Origin: Oligoflexus sp.
Lineage (GTDB): Bacteria; Bdellovibrionota_B; Oligoflexia; Oligoflexales; Oligoflexaceae
Direction of reading: 5' to 3'
Length of the DNA stretch: 64,000 nucleotides
NCBI GenBank assembly: GCA_014378195.1
Contig: JACMOC010000072.1
Span: 62,001-126,000 of the forward strand
Part shown: piece by piece, positions 16,441-26,143 of the stretch
Layout: each line of letters opens with the position of its first letter
Position numbering within the stretch: position 1 is the stretch's first letter
Made by a program: the position numbers and the translations under genes
The notes under the pieces: generated by a model
Told to the model about the DNA's origin: nothing
Seen by the model: the letters and a program-made list of their open reading frames with translations, nothing else
Database searches by the model: none

Positions 16441-18081
16441 GTGGGAAAAAAATATCGGAAATGGTTGCCTGCTCAAGACGTACAGCCTGACAATTTGAAC
16501 GATCTTCAAAATATTATTTGTGAAAATAGAAAATTTATACCAGTTGATCAGCTTACCTATGGGGATCACGGGCTCCTCGACGCTGCTCAGGTCATTGGCG
16601 ATGCCATTCAGAAGGGCAAACGGATAGCCCTGTATGCAGATTATGATGTCGATGGCACTATGAGCTGTGTGAGTTGGATTTGGTTCCTGGAAGCGCTTGG
16701 GCACAAAAATTATGTCCCTTATATCCCATGTCGTTTTGAGGAGGGATACGGTCTTAACCTCGCAGCTGTACAGCATTTGATCGACGTTGAAAAAGCCGAA
16801 ATCATCATCACGATGGATACAGGCATTACGGCAAACGCAGAAGCCTTATACTGCCGATCGCGTGGGGTGGAGTTTATTTGCACCGACCACCACAAGATTC
16901 AACCCGAGAAGATGCCGGATTGCATCATTCTGAATCCTAAAATGCATCCAAATCCTGAGTATCAGGAAATGTGTGGAGCGGGCATCACGTTTGTGCTGCT
17001 GCGAAAGCTCGCGCAGCATTTCACCATTCCAGCCGAGACTTGGTCGGACATACTTGCACTTGTTGGTATGGCGACCATTTGCGACGTCGTACCCTTGAAT
17101 GGCGTCAATCATAAATTGGCAAATATGGGCGTAAAATCCCTGCTGAAAAGCCGTCGTCCGGTTCTGCGTCGCCTCCGGGAAGCCTGTGCTTTGGAAGAAG
17201 GCCTCGATGAAAAAGATGTAGGCTTTCGGATCGGTCCTCGTATTAATGCTGTGGGCCGCCTAAGTCATGCGAAAGAGGTTATTGCTGCTTTTATACACGA
17301 CGATCCTGAGCCCTTGGTCCAGTTCATGGGATCGTGTAACGAAGAACGCAAATTGATTCAAACGCGTATCGTCGCGGAAGCTATGGCTTTCGCGCGAAAC
17401 CATGGCGACGACCCCATCCTTTTTCTGGGCAAAGAAGGCTGGCATCCCGGTGTGGTCGGGATTGCTGCCAGCAAAGTCACGGAAAGTTATTGGAAACCAA
17501 CCTGGTTGTTCGAACGCAAAGGCAATGTTTGTAAGGGATCGGCCCGTTCGCTTCCTGGTTTTGATGTGACCGACGCCATGACATCAGTTGCGCCTTTGTT
17601 CACAAAATTTGGGGGCCATGCGGCGGCGGGTGGATTCACCTTCCCTCGGGAAAATGAAGAGGCATTGCGCAAAGCCCTCAATGACTTTGCACGAACGAAA
17701 CTCGAGGCGGAACCAGAGATCTGGTTGAGCAAGGTGAGATTCGACACCAAGTTGCCATTGAAGCTCCTTGATCTCTCCTTGGCGCAGAGCCTCGATGGGC
17801 TCAAACCCTTCGGCCATGGGTTTGAAGAACCCTTATTTTGCATTGAAGCCGAAATCAAAAACGTGCGGTTTCTCCTAGATAAATCTACCGGAGCACCTAA
17901 ACACACCTCGATTCAGCTCGAAGTCGATGGCAAAGCCCCTCAAAAACTCATGTTCTTCAACGAAGTGCATGAGGAGCTCGAGTTTATGAAGCAGGCGCGG
18001 TTTTTAGTCTACGCAACAAAAAACACCTTTCGAGGGTCGACTAACCTTTCTTTGATCGGCAAAGACTGGGAAGCTTTGTAA
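16441..18081 (+). CDS. recJ: Single-stranded-DNA-specific exonuclease RecJ
   Basis: 546 aa DHH-family 5'-3' exonuclease used in recombination and mismatch/base-excision repair. Motif I is DYDVDG (residues 67-72), the DHH motif is in CTDHHK, and motifs ICDVVPLNG, GPRINAVGRL and GGHAAAGGF follow in the expected order, covering the DHH, DHHA1 and OB regions. The GTG start has AAGGAC 7 bases upstream. Length is typical of the family. Confidence 0.93.
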   Translation: MGKKYRKWLPAQDVQPDNLNDLQNIICENRKFIPVDQLTYGDHGLLDAAQVIGDAIQKGKRIALYADYDVDGTMSCVSWIWFLEALGHKNYVPYIPCRFEEGYGLNLAAVQHLIDVEKAEIIITMDTGITANAEALYCRSRGVEFICTDHHKIQPEKMPDCIILNPKMHPNPEYQEMCGAGITFVLLRKLAQHFTIPAETWSDILALVGMATICDVVPLNGVNHKLANMGVKSLLKSRRPVLRRLREACALEEGLDEKDVGFRIGPRINAVGRLSHAKEVIAAFIHDDPEPLVQFMGSCNEERKLIQTRIVAEAMAFARNHGDDPILFLGKEGWHPGVVGIAASKVTESYWKPTWLFERKGNVCKGSARSLPGFDVTDAMTSVAPLFTKFGGHAAAGGFTFPRENEEALRKALNDFARTKLEAEPEIWLSKVRFDTKLPLKLLDLSLAQSLDGLKPFGHGFEEPLFCIEAEIKNVRFLLDKSTGAPKHTSIQLEVDGKAPQKLMFFNEVHEELEFMKQARFLVYATKNTFRGSTNLSLIGKDWEAL

Positions 18082-18172
18082 AAAGGCTTCCCCCAGCCAC
18101 GCCCTTTCCCCTAGAATGTTGGAATTGAACATCGAGGCAATTCGAGCAATTTGGTGACGGAAGGGGCTTTCT

Positions 18173-19243
18173 GTGAAAACGGCGCTTACTTATGCTTTGC
18201 TCGCGACAGGTGTTTTTACTGCCGAAGCCGCAGGCGCTTTCCCCTACGACGTTCTACAAACGGATACCCTGGCCAAAGAATCTGCCACTCTCAAACACAA
18301 TAATCAGGGTCAGCTTAAAACCAAAGTTATAGTCCTCGATGGCGAAATCAAAACCGAAGGAACGGATTCGACGATCGATTCCCACGTTCTGATCAACGAA
18401 GTCCGCTTCATGCAGCAGGCGGTTTTCAGCCCAAATCTCGCGGCGCGCGTAAGCGCTCCGGTGTATTTCATGTACGAAAAAGAAGAGAGCAAAGATCAGC
18501 CGCGGATCGTGACGGAAGCCGCTTGGGTCGAGGCGCAGCCTCGATTTGATCTGATCTATTCGACGACGAATAATCTCGATATCACTCTCGGAGCCGATAC
18601 GTTTTACGTGCGAAACTACGACGAGCGCTCGAAGGCGGAAACCTTCAGTTCCCACGATGCCTATCACGCTGCGTTTTACGGACGGCCTCACCTGGTGATC
18701 GTCAAACATGGTGGTACCTTTGATGCGGGCTTCACGTATCAGATCGGTGTCGAAAAAAACCGCGATATGACTAAATCAAATACGATCGATAACTCCGTTT
18801 TCAAATTTAAAGACGTACTTTTCGAACCCACAACGGTCTCGGTGTTTTTCCGTCGAGAACTATCCTTGGGCTCTGTTTATGGAGAATTCGCAGCCATCGA
18901 GGCGAGCGGTGGTGGAAATAAAACAGAAAAAGGGGCAACGAGCGAAGAGGATTATTTTAAGGTTCAGGTCGGCGGCGCTATTCCGCTTGCGAGCCGTTCC
19001 CTGGTTTTAGAGCCGACCTTGATCTACAAAAGCCTCTCGTACGCCGACAATCGCAATGTGACTCTCGCGACCATACCTGGTTTTGGTCTCCATCTGGACC
19101 TCAATTTCGATAATGCTGGTTTACCCCTGTTTGTTGGCATCATCCTCGTCAAGGGAACCGATGGCCAGAGTCTCAAGGAGTTCAATGCGAACTATAAGGT
19201 CTTCGGTTACGGCGCAACCGTCGGCCTCAATTGGGGCTTTTGA
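18173..19243 (+). CDS. Predicted outer-membrane beta-barrel protein
   Basis: 356 aa. A Sec signal peptide (MKTALTYALLATGVFTAEA) is followed by alternating amphipathic strands and a terminal Phe, the usual BAM recognition end of barrels. No named family recognised. The GTG start has GGAAGGGG in good position. It lies 119 bases upstream of the lipoprotein/CxxCH/DUF1501 operon, and a second barrel ends that operon, so it may act with it. Confidence 0.7.
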   Translation: MKTALTYALLATGVFTAEAAGAFPYDVLQTDTLAKESATLKHNNQGQLKTKVIVLDGEIKTEGTDSTIDSHVLINEVRFMQQAVFSPNLAARVSAPVYFMYEKEESKDQPRIVTEAAWVEAQPRFDLIYSTTNNLDITLGADTFYVRNYDERSKAETFSSHDAYHAAFYGRPHLVIVKHGGTFDAGFTYQIGVEKNRDMTKSNTIDNSVFKFKDVLFEPTTVSVFFRRELSLGSVYGEFAAIEASGGGNKTEKGATSEEDYFKVQVGGAIPLASRSLVLEPTLIYKSLSYADNRNVTLATIPGFGLHLDLNFDNAGLPLFVGIILVKGTDGQSLKEFNANYKVFGYGATVGLNWGF

Positions 19244-19276
19244 TAAAAAATCGCCTATAGCCTCGCAAAAACCTCT

Positions 19277-19305
19277 TTGTAACAGTCTGTTATCGCAAAT
19301 TAAAT
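19277..19305 (+). promoter_or_regulatory. Possible sigma-70-type promoter of the 19363 operon
   Basis: TTGTAA, a 17-base spacer, and TTAAAT. A perfect small inverted repeat AACAG-T-CTGTT lies in the spacer and could be an operator. Matches to consensus are partial. Confidence 0.3.
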
Positions 19306-19362
19306 CAGTAATATTGAAGTCTTCCCTCCTTTTGCCGACAAGGCTCATGTGGAGGAAGATCT

Positions 19363-20058
19363 ATGAAGACGCCCAAGGTTTTGCGTTTTATGAAATGCTG
19401 TGCGGTGTTAGTGAGCACTTGCCTGCTTTCCTCGTGTTTTGTTTTTAGCAGCAAAAATACGGTCTCCGGAGGCAAGGCCTCAGCGAGTGGGAGTGTCCTC
19501 GGGGCATCCCTGGGCCCGAAAGCTTCAGCGGCTGACGTCCAGGGCCTTGAATCGCTTTATGCTGTTCCAACGACTCACGCTCCTGCGCCTGTGCGTCCAG
19601 ATCCCGATACCTCCGTACGAAACCTTCTGCTTCAATATCGTGAGGCTGGCTCGACCGTGGCGCGCGAAATCGGTCGCGTCGATGAATACCGCTCGTTACT
19701 CGGTGGAGCCAATGTCACGTTTACTGTTGTCCCTCAGGATGGCTACGACTCGACCTCGGTCCTTGCCGAGATGAAGGTCGCTTATGAAGTCTGCGGGAGT
19801 CTGGTGGATCCAAATGAAGACGACCACCCCGGGTGGCAATCGATCCTGCCCTCTAATCCAAGCAATGCGGACGCAAATCTCAAATTTCTCACCCAGCGCC
19901 TCCTCGGTATTCCGAGCGATCGCATCGATCTCGCATCGATAGAAAGTTTGAAGGCCATCATAGCTACGGCGAAAGACAAAAGCGGGAAGTTGACCAAGGC
20001 AAGTTATATACCTGCGTGCTCGACGCTCTTACTCGATGCAGAGGGGCTACTCCTATGA
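19363..20058 (+). CDS. Lipoprotein of CxxCH/DUF1501 cluster
   Basis: 231 aa lipoprotein with signal peptide ending LLSSC. The mature part has two Cys (in EVCGSLV and IPACSTL) and is otherwise unrecognised. GGAGGA stands before the ATG. Its stop overlaps the start of the next gene (ATGA at 20055), so it is translationally coupled to the diheme protein and very likely part of the same envelope complex. Confidence 0.7.
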   Translation: MKTPKVLRFMKCCAVLVSTCLLSSCFVFSSKNTVSGGKASASGSVLGASLGPKASAADVQGLESLYAVPTTHAPAPVRPDPDTSVRNLLLQYREAGSTVAREIGRVDEYRSLLGGANVTFTVVPQDGYDSTSVLAEMKVAYEVCGSLVDPNEDDHPGWQSILPSNPSNADANLKFLTQRLLGIPSDRIDLASIESLKAIIATAKDKSGKLTKASYIPACSTLLLDAEGLLL

Positions 20059-21701
20059 AAAAACTTTTGTTTGTTGTTTTGACATTTATCATAACGAACC
20101 AACTCACGGCGGCCGAAGACTTGCCTTCGGCTCTGAGACGTTCGAAGTTTATGCTCACGGGTGCGATGCCGACCGATGGTGACTTCGCGCAAGCGGCTGC
20201 ATCGAAAGACGCTTATAAAACTGCCGTTCGCGCCTTTATTGAAGGGGACCACTTCTACGATGCTGTCCTGAGATACCACGAGAGGGTCCTTGGGGTCGGA
20301 TTGCCAGAAGATTACATGGAAGAACTTCTTAGAGACGACATCGACGGTAAACAAGAGAAATTCGCCAGCATCACCTGCGGACGTTTCACTGGAAGTGAAG
20401 ATCGGTTTAGCTGCACCTGGACGAGTAACATCGCAAATAACAAAGGCACAGGTTGTCCTGATGTGTGGGAAAAACCAGTCTCAGTGTTTTGGTATCCGAA
20501 AATCGTCGCCTGGGTCTGTCCATCAGTGGTCAACGCGTGCGGTCAGGACTTGAGCAAATGTTTCATAGAGAGTGCCGAAGAGACCGAAGCCCGCAACTCA
20601 GAACTCGGATCGACCGAAGCCTTTGACTCTAAATTTGCCGTGATGCGCTCACTCAGTCGTCAGGCCGCTGGCCTCGCGACAGCCGTTGCCATAGAGAACT
20701 ATCCCTATACAAAGATCCTCGAATCTGGCCTCACTGCAGTTGATGGCGCGATCGCACATTTTTACAGCCAGACACATCACTTTCGCATCAACGAACTTGA
20801 CCTTGATCCTGAGATCCTCTCTATTCTCAAAAATACCGCGTTGAACGATACTCGATATAAACTCTTAAAAACCAGCAGTCCCGATGTCAACACGGGCGGA
20901 ATCATCTCAACTTTCGGATGGTTGCGTCGTTATGACAAAAATCGAACGCGTGGCAATGAACTCTATAAAAGACTCCTGTGCCGTGATTTTACCTCGGATC
21001 TTCCACGGGTCTTTCCCCAGGATCCCGGCAACCTTCGCACGACAGAAGGCTGCAAGGGTTGTCACTCAACTCTTGATCCCCTCGCGGACTTTTTCAAAGC
21101 CTGGGGTGAAGGCGCAGACCTGTACTCAGGCCGCCAGGCTCTCGTTTCCACTAAATTTGCTAACGTCAATGGGTCTACAGTTGCAGATCTTGCCAACATC
21201 ATTCGCAAAGATGAGGCCTTCTCCACCTGTACAGTTCAAAACGTCTGGTACTGGCTGATGGGCCGCAAATTCTATACCGACGAGGAGCCTTTACGTACGG
21301 CCCTTACCCAGTATTTCGTGACCTCAAACTATAGCTTTAAAGAGCTCGTATACGCGATCTCAACCCACCCGGCTTTCCTCGAAGGGACTCGCAGCGATGG
21401 TTTGGTTTCCGATCCATTGACCGCGCCGCCGCTCGGAAAAGTGCCTGAAGCGACTGTGACGACTTGCGATAAAACGTACACCTATGTGGCTGATATCGCG
21501 CCTAACATTGGACTTTGCACGGGTTGTCACTCGGCTACAAGTGCATCGCGTCAGAGTCTGGCAACTGAATCGCAGTGGGGTGCGCTTGGGTTGACTGCTG
21601 TCCAAATGATGGGTTCGGGACAAATGCCGCCTGGCCCAACCAACTCACAGGTCATGACTTTGAAAAAAGCCGTCCAATGCTGGAAGGAGCAAAATCCATG
21701 A
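20055..21701 (+). CDS. Exported c-type cytochrome-like protein with two CxxCH motifs
   Basis: 548 aa. A signal peptide (MKKLLFVVLTFIITNQLTAA) is followed by a large region and two haem-binding motifs: CKGCH near residue 334, in the form CKGCHSTLDP, and CTGCH near the C-terminus. The first resembles the CxxCHxxLDP arrangement of the DUF1588-like proteins best known from Planctomycetes and Myxococcota. Further paired Cys occur in the middle. It overlaps both neighbours by 4 bases. A likely periplasmic electron-transfer or oxidoreductase role, paired with the downstream DUF1501-type protein, is inferred from context. Confidence 0.75.
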   Translation: MKKLLFVVLTFIITNQLTAAEDLPSALRRSKFMLTGAMPTDGDFAQAAASKDAYKTAVRAFIEGDHFYDAVLRYHERVLGVGLPEDYMEELLRDDIDGKQEKFASITCGRFTGSEDRFSCTWTSNIANNKGTGCPDVWEKPVSVFWYPKIVAWVCPSVVNACGQDLSKCFIESAEETEARNSELGSTEAFDSKFAVMRSLSRQAAGLATAVAIENYPYTKILESGLTAVDGAIAHFYSQTHHFRINELDLDPEILSILKNTALNDTRYKLLKTSSPDVNTGGIISTFGWLRRYDKNRTRGNELYKRLLCRDFTSDLPRVFPQDPGNLRTTEGCKGCHSTLDPLADFFKAWGEGADLYSGRQALVSTKFANVNGSTVADLANIIRKDEAFSTCTVQNVWYWLMGRKFYTDEEPLRTALTQYFVTSNYSFKELVYAISTHPAFLEGTRSDGLVSDPLTAPPLGKVPEATVTTCDKTYTYVADIAPNIGLCTGCHSATSASRQSLATESQWGALGLTAVQMMGSGQMPPGPTNSQVMTLKKAVQCWKEQNP

Positions 21702-23086
21702 AATCGAAACAGTCTAAAGACGAACTGAAAAGCAGTATCATTACCGGGACGGGGCACGGACATATCTGCCATCCGAACCAGATCGAAGACTTAACGCGTC
21801 GCGAATTGATGCTGGGCGGAACATCACTGGCAGGATTCGCTCTTGTAACTCAATTATTAAAATCAACGCCTGCCGAAGCCGCGGTTGGCCAATTTCCCCC
21901 AGCGCGGCGTTTGGTCTGGATCAACATGAGCGGCGGCTGGGATATCCTGGAGTCGACGGATCCCAAAGTGAGTTCAACATCCGGCATCGATATGATGTAT
22001 GACTGGGGACAGGCTCACGCCTTAACCGGTAGTGCGCAGCCTGATAAAATAGGACGATGGTTGGGCCGCATGGCTGCCCATGGTTCCGATATGGTAGTCG
22101 TGCGCGGAATGAATATGGGGACGACTTCTCATATGGCCGGAAGTATTTACATGGACACCGGTGTGTTGAGTAACACGGGGCTGGTGAATGCGGCTTCTAT
22201 TCCCGCTATTGTTGCTTCCGAGAGTCAGGCGACAATTCCTATCATTCAGTTAAATGGCGGGAGTGATCCTCGCACTGACCGTGGTCTGCTCAGTCCTGTG
22301 TCCGTAGTCCGGGCGCAAAATCTCGACCTTTATCGAGCTATGTATCCCGAAACTTCGGACGAACTTGCGCAGAAATTGATGATACTCGATCACCTTAAGG
22401 ATTCGATTACACGCGTTCAGGGCAAAACGGGAACGACCGACAGACTCAGCGCGATCCAAAATGCGCAGGAGAAGATTCGTGTGCAGTTCACCGACCAGGT
22501 CGGCAGTAAATTGGCGTTAACCGAAGCGGATCGAGCGCCTTTCGGCGTCAACGCTCCTAAGACTGTCAACGGGGGTCAGCGTGATGCTTTCGCTTTGTCC
22601 CTCAAGCTTCTTAAAAATAATCTTGTGACCTGCCTGAATCTTGGGGTGGGTGGGCTTGATACCCATGCAAACCAAGAGAAGCAGATGATGCCAATCATGG
22701 ACAGCTTTGATTATTTGCTGTCAACGTTTGTCACCGAACTGAAAGCAATCAATCAACTCAATAACACACTTATCGTTGTTTACTCTGACTTCGGCCGCAC
22801 GCCCAAAGTTAATAACAGTGCAGGACGAGATCACTGGCCGTTCGGAGGCGCGCTTCTGGTCGGGGGCGGTATAGACGGAGGTCGCTTTGTTGGAGCGACA
22901 GATGATAACCTTAGAGGCTTGAATATCGACCGGACGACTGGTTTCGTCGACACGAGTGCGGCCGGACTCAATCTCAATCCCACCCACCTCGGGGGATCGG
23001 TTCTGAAGTTAACCTTAGGTTCCGGCTACATGCAGTACCGAACCTATCTGGAAGCAGTTCCAGCCTTGACTAAACTCAAGGTTTAA
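21698..23086 (+). CDS. DUF1501 family protein with Tat-like signal
   Basis: 462 aa. An RRELMLGGTSLAGFALV segment (about residues 30-47) is a twin-arginine signal. The family features are GGLDTHANQ (metal-site-like DTH), YSDFGRTPKVNN and AGRDHWPFGGALLVGGG, matching DUF1501, which belongs to the alkaline phosphatase/sulfatase-like superfamily. GGAAGGAG precedes the ATG. Reaction unknown. The pairing with a CxxCH protein is a known gene neighbourhood in Planctomycetes and related groups. Confidence 0.82.
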   Translation: MKSKQSKDELKSSIITGTGHGHICHPNQIEDLTRRELMLGGTSLAGFALVTQLLKSTPAEAAVGQFPPARRLVWINMSGGWDILESTDPKVSSTSGIDMMYDWGQAHALTGSAQPDKIGRWLGRMAAHGSDMVVVRGMNMGTTSHMAGSIYMDTGVLSNTGLVNAASIPAIVASESQATIPIIQLNGGSDPRTDRGLLSPVSVVRAQNLDLYRAMYPETSDELAQKLMILDHLKDSITRVQGKTGTTDRLSAIQNAQEKIRVQFTDQVGSKLALTEADRAPFGVNAPKTVNGGQRDAFALSLKLLKNNLVTCLNLGVGGLDTHANQEKQMMPIMDSFDYLLSTFVTELKAINQLNNTLIVVYSDFGRTPKVNNSAGRDHWPFGGALLVGGGIDGGRFVGATDDNLRGLNIDRTTGFVDTSAAGLNLNPTHLGGSVLKLTLGSGYMQYRTYLEAVPALTKLKV

Positions 23087-23102
23087 GAGGAAGGGATTCC
23101 GC

Positions 23103-24248
23103 ATGAAGCGTTGGTATAGTCTTGCGTTGCAAATCGGTATCCTTGCGTTCAATACCCCTGTTTTCGCTGATATCGCCGAGGAGCGGCTTGCAAGCGGTTC
23201 CAACATATTTGTGCCAACGGCATTTCCACTTAATCCAGCAGCGAACCCCACGAACCTCACTCTCGTCAGCATCGTGCAGGAGAGCCGTAACGATCACATG
23301 AGTTTTATCGATAATCCCGGGAGCAATAACTCAGCGCAGGTCGACGAAAAAATCGCCAAAAAAGAATTGGCATTAGGCGGGCAATATCCTCTTGGAGGCG
23401 CATCGCTCGGATTAACCTACTCAGAGTTTCGGAGGAGTGTGTCAGTCGATAACGAAAATCAACGCGACCAGAATCACGAGGTTTTTGTGAATCGTGACTA
23501 TCGCATGCTGTTTGGCGTAGATTTTATGCCTGAGCTACGCGGGGCTTTTACGTTTCACTACACAGCGCTTAAGGCCGATCTAGCCGGTGCGTTCAATATC
23601 GGTGAAACCGACAGAACGCACTACAACGGTTCGCTTTCGGGATACGGCGTGGGGCTCAACTATCAGTTTCGGGGCATCGCTTTTGGACTCTTTACGCATC
23701 CTCCGATGCGCGGCAAGGCCACGGTCGAAGGCGAGCAAAAGATCATTACAGAACCCGGAGTTTACGGATTCTCCGCTGATTTTAAAGCCGCTCCGCGATG
23801 GACTGTCTCGTTCAAGCTCGATCGTTGGTCCTATAAACATGACGAGCGCGACCAACCGTCGACCAGCCCTATTAACCAGAGCAACATACTCGTTCGGGGT
23901 CTGGATCTGAGTCAGTATTACAGGAAAACAATGGCCTACGGTCTATCCGGTGAATACGCCGTGACACCTCTGGTGTTTGTGAAAGGGGAGTATCTTCGTC
24001 AGGAAGGTGTTTATCTTTTTGACCCTGATCATCTGCCCGGGGATGACAATGATCTGGAAACGCGTGTGCGTTATCCCGAATACCACGCCGGTGCTGGCAT
24101 CAAAAACAGAGATTTCATGGCGGAATTAGGCGTCTTATTGAGCACGTCAAGTGCAGGTACGATTCAATCAAAAAGCGGTTTTGGAGATTTAGCAAGCTAT
24201 TCAAACAAGTCGACGAGCATTACGGCAATGCTCGGCGCTTCTTTTTGA
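23103..24248 (+). CDS. Predicted outer-membrane beta-barrel, last gene of CxxCH/DUF1501 operon
   Basis: 381 aa. The signal peptide MKRWYSLALQIGILAFNTPVFA is followed by a barrel-like sequence with a start (NPAANPTNL) recalling the FadL/PorV type, and a terminal Phe (LGASF). AGGAAGGGA lies before the ATG, 16 bases after the DUF1501 stop. It probably supplies an outer-membrane component for the cluster. The specific substrate is unknown. Confidence 0.7.
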   Translation: MKRWYSLALQIGILAFNTPVFADIAEERLASGSNIFVPTAFPLNPAANPTNLTLVSIVQESRNDHMSFIDNPGSNNSAQVDEKIAKKELALGGQYPLGGASLGLTYSEFRRSVSVDNENQRDQNHEVFVNRDYRMLFGVDFMPELRGAFTFHYTALKADLAGAFNIGETDRTHYNGSLSGYGVGLNYQFRGIAFGLFTHPPMRGKATVEGEQKIITEPGVYGFSADFKAAPRWTVSFKLDRWSYKHDERDQPSTSPINQSNILVRGLDLSQYYRKTMAYGLSGEYAVTPLVFVKGEYLRQEGVYLFDPDHLPGDDNDLETRVRYPEYHAGAGIKNRDFMAELGVLLSTSSAGTIQSKSGFGDLASYSNKSTSITAMLGASF

Positions 24249-24255
24249 ACGTTGA

Positions 24256-25896
24256 TTAGAGTTTTTTCGGGCCAGCGGGATTCTGCAGAACGCGGCTGAG
24301 CTCTTCAGACGGACGGCTCAAGGGTGTCTTCAAAACGAGCGTGACCTTGGGCTCAAAAACCAAGGGAATCGCCGGTAAATCCGCTAAAAATTGTTTCTCT
24401 AAGCGACCGAATTCTTTGGTGAATCGGTGCAGATCGATCTCGCGCAGCATATTGTCCAGGAGCTTATCAACGACATGTTGGTCCCAAGCGGAATAATTGG
24501 CACCAAAATAATTATTCTCACGATTAGGGATAGCAAGCGAATGAAAGATATTGTTCGGAACAGATAGCGGCGGCAAATCCCAGCTTGTACAGGCGAGGTC
24601 TTTAAAGCGTCTTTCGCTTACGACCTTCTTCATGAAGTCTTTTTCCTCAGGATGCTCAAGCTCGAGGCGTATCCCTAGCGTATTCAGTTCGGTTTTAACA
24701 TTCGAAAGCCAATGCTCATCCAGACGGCCCGCAGGACAACTCAGGGTCACAACCAGACGTTGACCATCGGAAATCCGCACGCCACCATTCTCACTCGACT
24801 TGGTCCATCCACTTTGATCGAGAATCTGCGCCGCGAGTTTGGGGTTGTACGAAGCTTCTCGTTTGAGATCAAGACGACTCGCGAAACTGGAGGAGAGTAT
24901 TCCGCCGCCGACTTCGGCGAGGCCTTGGTAAGCTGTCTTATTAAGGTCATCACGATTGATGGCGAAGTAGAGCGCCTGCCGCAGCTGCGGGTTGACCAGG
25001 ACGGGGCTGTGGAGGTTGAGAAGGAGGACCTGGAGGTTATTGCTTGGATTGGATGTAACCTGATATTTGGATGCAAGATCAGGAAAGGATTTTTTGATCG
25101 CTTCATAACTGCCCCAGGACAATTCATCACTTTGATCAATTTCGTTTCTCTTGACCGCTTCCGCCAGGGTATCAACCCGAGGAAAAAAGCGCACTTCTAT
25201 TGGCTGGTCAGGCTTTTTATCCCAGTTCGTCTTCTCATTGCTAACCAGTTGCCATGACTGCGCGGAAGTCGACGCGACGCGATAAGGTCCGTAGGTGAAG
25301 CTCGCGAGTTTGATCAGATCCAGGGAGCGCGATGGATTGCTGAGAGCTGTTTCGACCTCTTGAGCATGCTGCGCTGGAAGTAGAGAAATTGCAAAAAGTT
25401 GGAACGCGTCCGAGCGTCGATGCCTAAGGAGGAGAGTGATTTTACGTTTCTCATCTTTATCGATATCGATGCGTCTGATAGGAAGAACCGGATGTTCGCC
25501 GCTTGGATAAAGGGCGCGCGCCATCGTTTTCAGAGTGAATTTAACGTCCTCAGGCGTGATCGGTGTTCCGTCACCCCATTTCATGTCTTTTTTCAGTTCA
25601 AGCGTGATGGAATAGGTGCCGCTTTCTGCGCCTTTGCGCGATTCGATTACGGGCACATCCTTGCAAAGATTGCAGCGCACACGGCCATCTTTTTGAACAT
25701 AGAGTATAGGCGGAAATAAGAGGCCCCGCAGAACTTCCGTCTGACCGCTGTATTGTTTGTGGGGAAGGACTTCGTTTGGATTTTGGGTCGTCCCCAAGGT
25801 AAATGGACGATCGGCTGCATGACCGCGCATCGGGTGAACGAAGAGCGAACTCAAAACCGCAAAAGTGGAGAGGAAGCGGGTCGTTGAATACGTCAT
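24256..25896 (-). CDS. Family 5 extracellular solute-binding protein (oligopeptide/dipeptide type), orphan
   Basis: 546 aa. A signal peptide (to about residue 28, ending GHAAD) is followed by an SBP_bac_5 fold: KQYSGQTEVLRGLLFPP, then LKKDMKWGDGTPITPEDVKFTL, a hallmark of DppA/OppA proteins, and the later QALYFAINRDDLNK. It should bind a peptide or similar ligand in the periplasm. There are no permease or ATPase genes next to it, so it may work with a transporter elsewhere. The ATG 25896 lacks a strong Shine-Dalgarno. Its stop is 7 bases from the convergent beta-barrel gene. Confidence 0.85.
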   Translation of the reverse strand: MTYSTTRFLSTFAVLSSLFVHPMRGHAADRPFTLGTTQNPNEVLPHKQYSGQTEVLRGLLFPPILYVQKDGRVRCNLCKDVPVIESRKGAESGTYSITLELKKDMKWGDGTPITPEDVKFTLKTMARALYPSGEHPVLPIRRIDIDKDEKRKITLLLRHRRSDAFQLFAISLLPAQHAQEVETALSNPSRSLDLIKLASFTYGPYRVASTSAQSWQLVSNEKTNWDKKPDQPIEVRFFPRVDTLAEAVKRNEIDQSDELSWGSYEAIKKSFPDLASKYQVTSNPSNNLQVLLLNLHSPVLVNPQLRQALYFAINRDDLNKTAYQGLAEVGGGILSSSFASRLDLKREASYNPKLAAQILDQSGWTKSSENGGVRISDGQRLVVTLSCPAGRLDEHWLSNVKTELNTLGIRLELEHPEEKDFMKKVVSERRFKDLACTSWDLPPLSVPNNIFHSLAIPNRENNYFGANYSAWDQHVVDKLLDNMLREIDLHRFTKEFGRLEKQFLADLPAIPLVFEPKVTLVLKTPLSRPSEELSRVLQNPAGPKKL

Positions 25897-26120
25897 GGAT
25901 TATATCTGCTTTCTACTCAAAACGGCAATTTTGGAATCCCTATTCTAAGCGAAAAATCGCCTCGGCAGAAGGGAAGGTTTTAGGTGCCAATGCGGCTTGG
26001 CTCATTCTCGAATATCATAAGAAATATTCACCATATTGGGGGATTGTGCCGGTTGAGTTCGAGAATCTCTTGGTTTTTTCTGAAGATTTCGGAGGTTTAG
26101 CCGAAGAGGCGAAGGCGTAG
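25884..26120 (+). other. Open frame of uncertain coding status before the cyclase
   Basis: The 247-base gap between the solute-binding protein start and the cyclase contains a plus-strand open frame whose C-terminal part (LGANAAWLILEYHKK and following residues) looks protein-like and ends 23 bases before the cyclase GTG. It has no ATG or GTG with a Shine-Dalgarno; only a TTG at 25884 inside the neighbouring gene. It may be a small gene with an unusual start, or chance. Confidence 0.2.
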
Positions 26121-26143
26121 CCTCATGTTTGTAGAGAGATGCC

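Noticed and set aside
18068..18092. Hairpin at the recJ stop codon (GGGAAGC / GCTTCCC)
   Set aside because: Stem is clear but overlaps the stop and is not followed by a T tract; it cannot be called a terminator.
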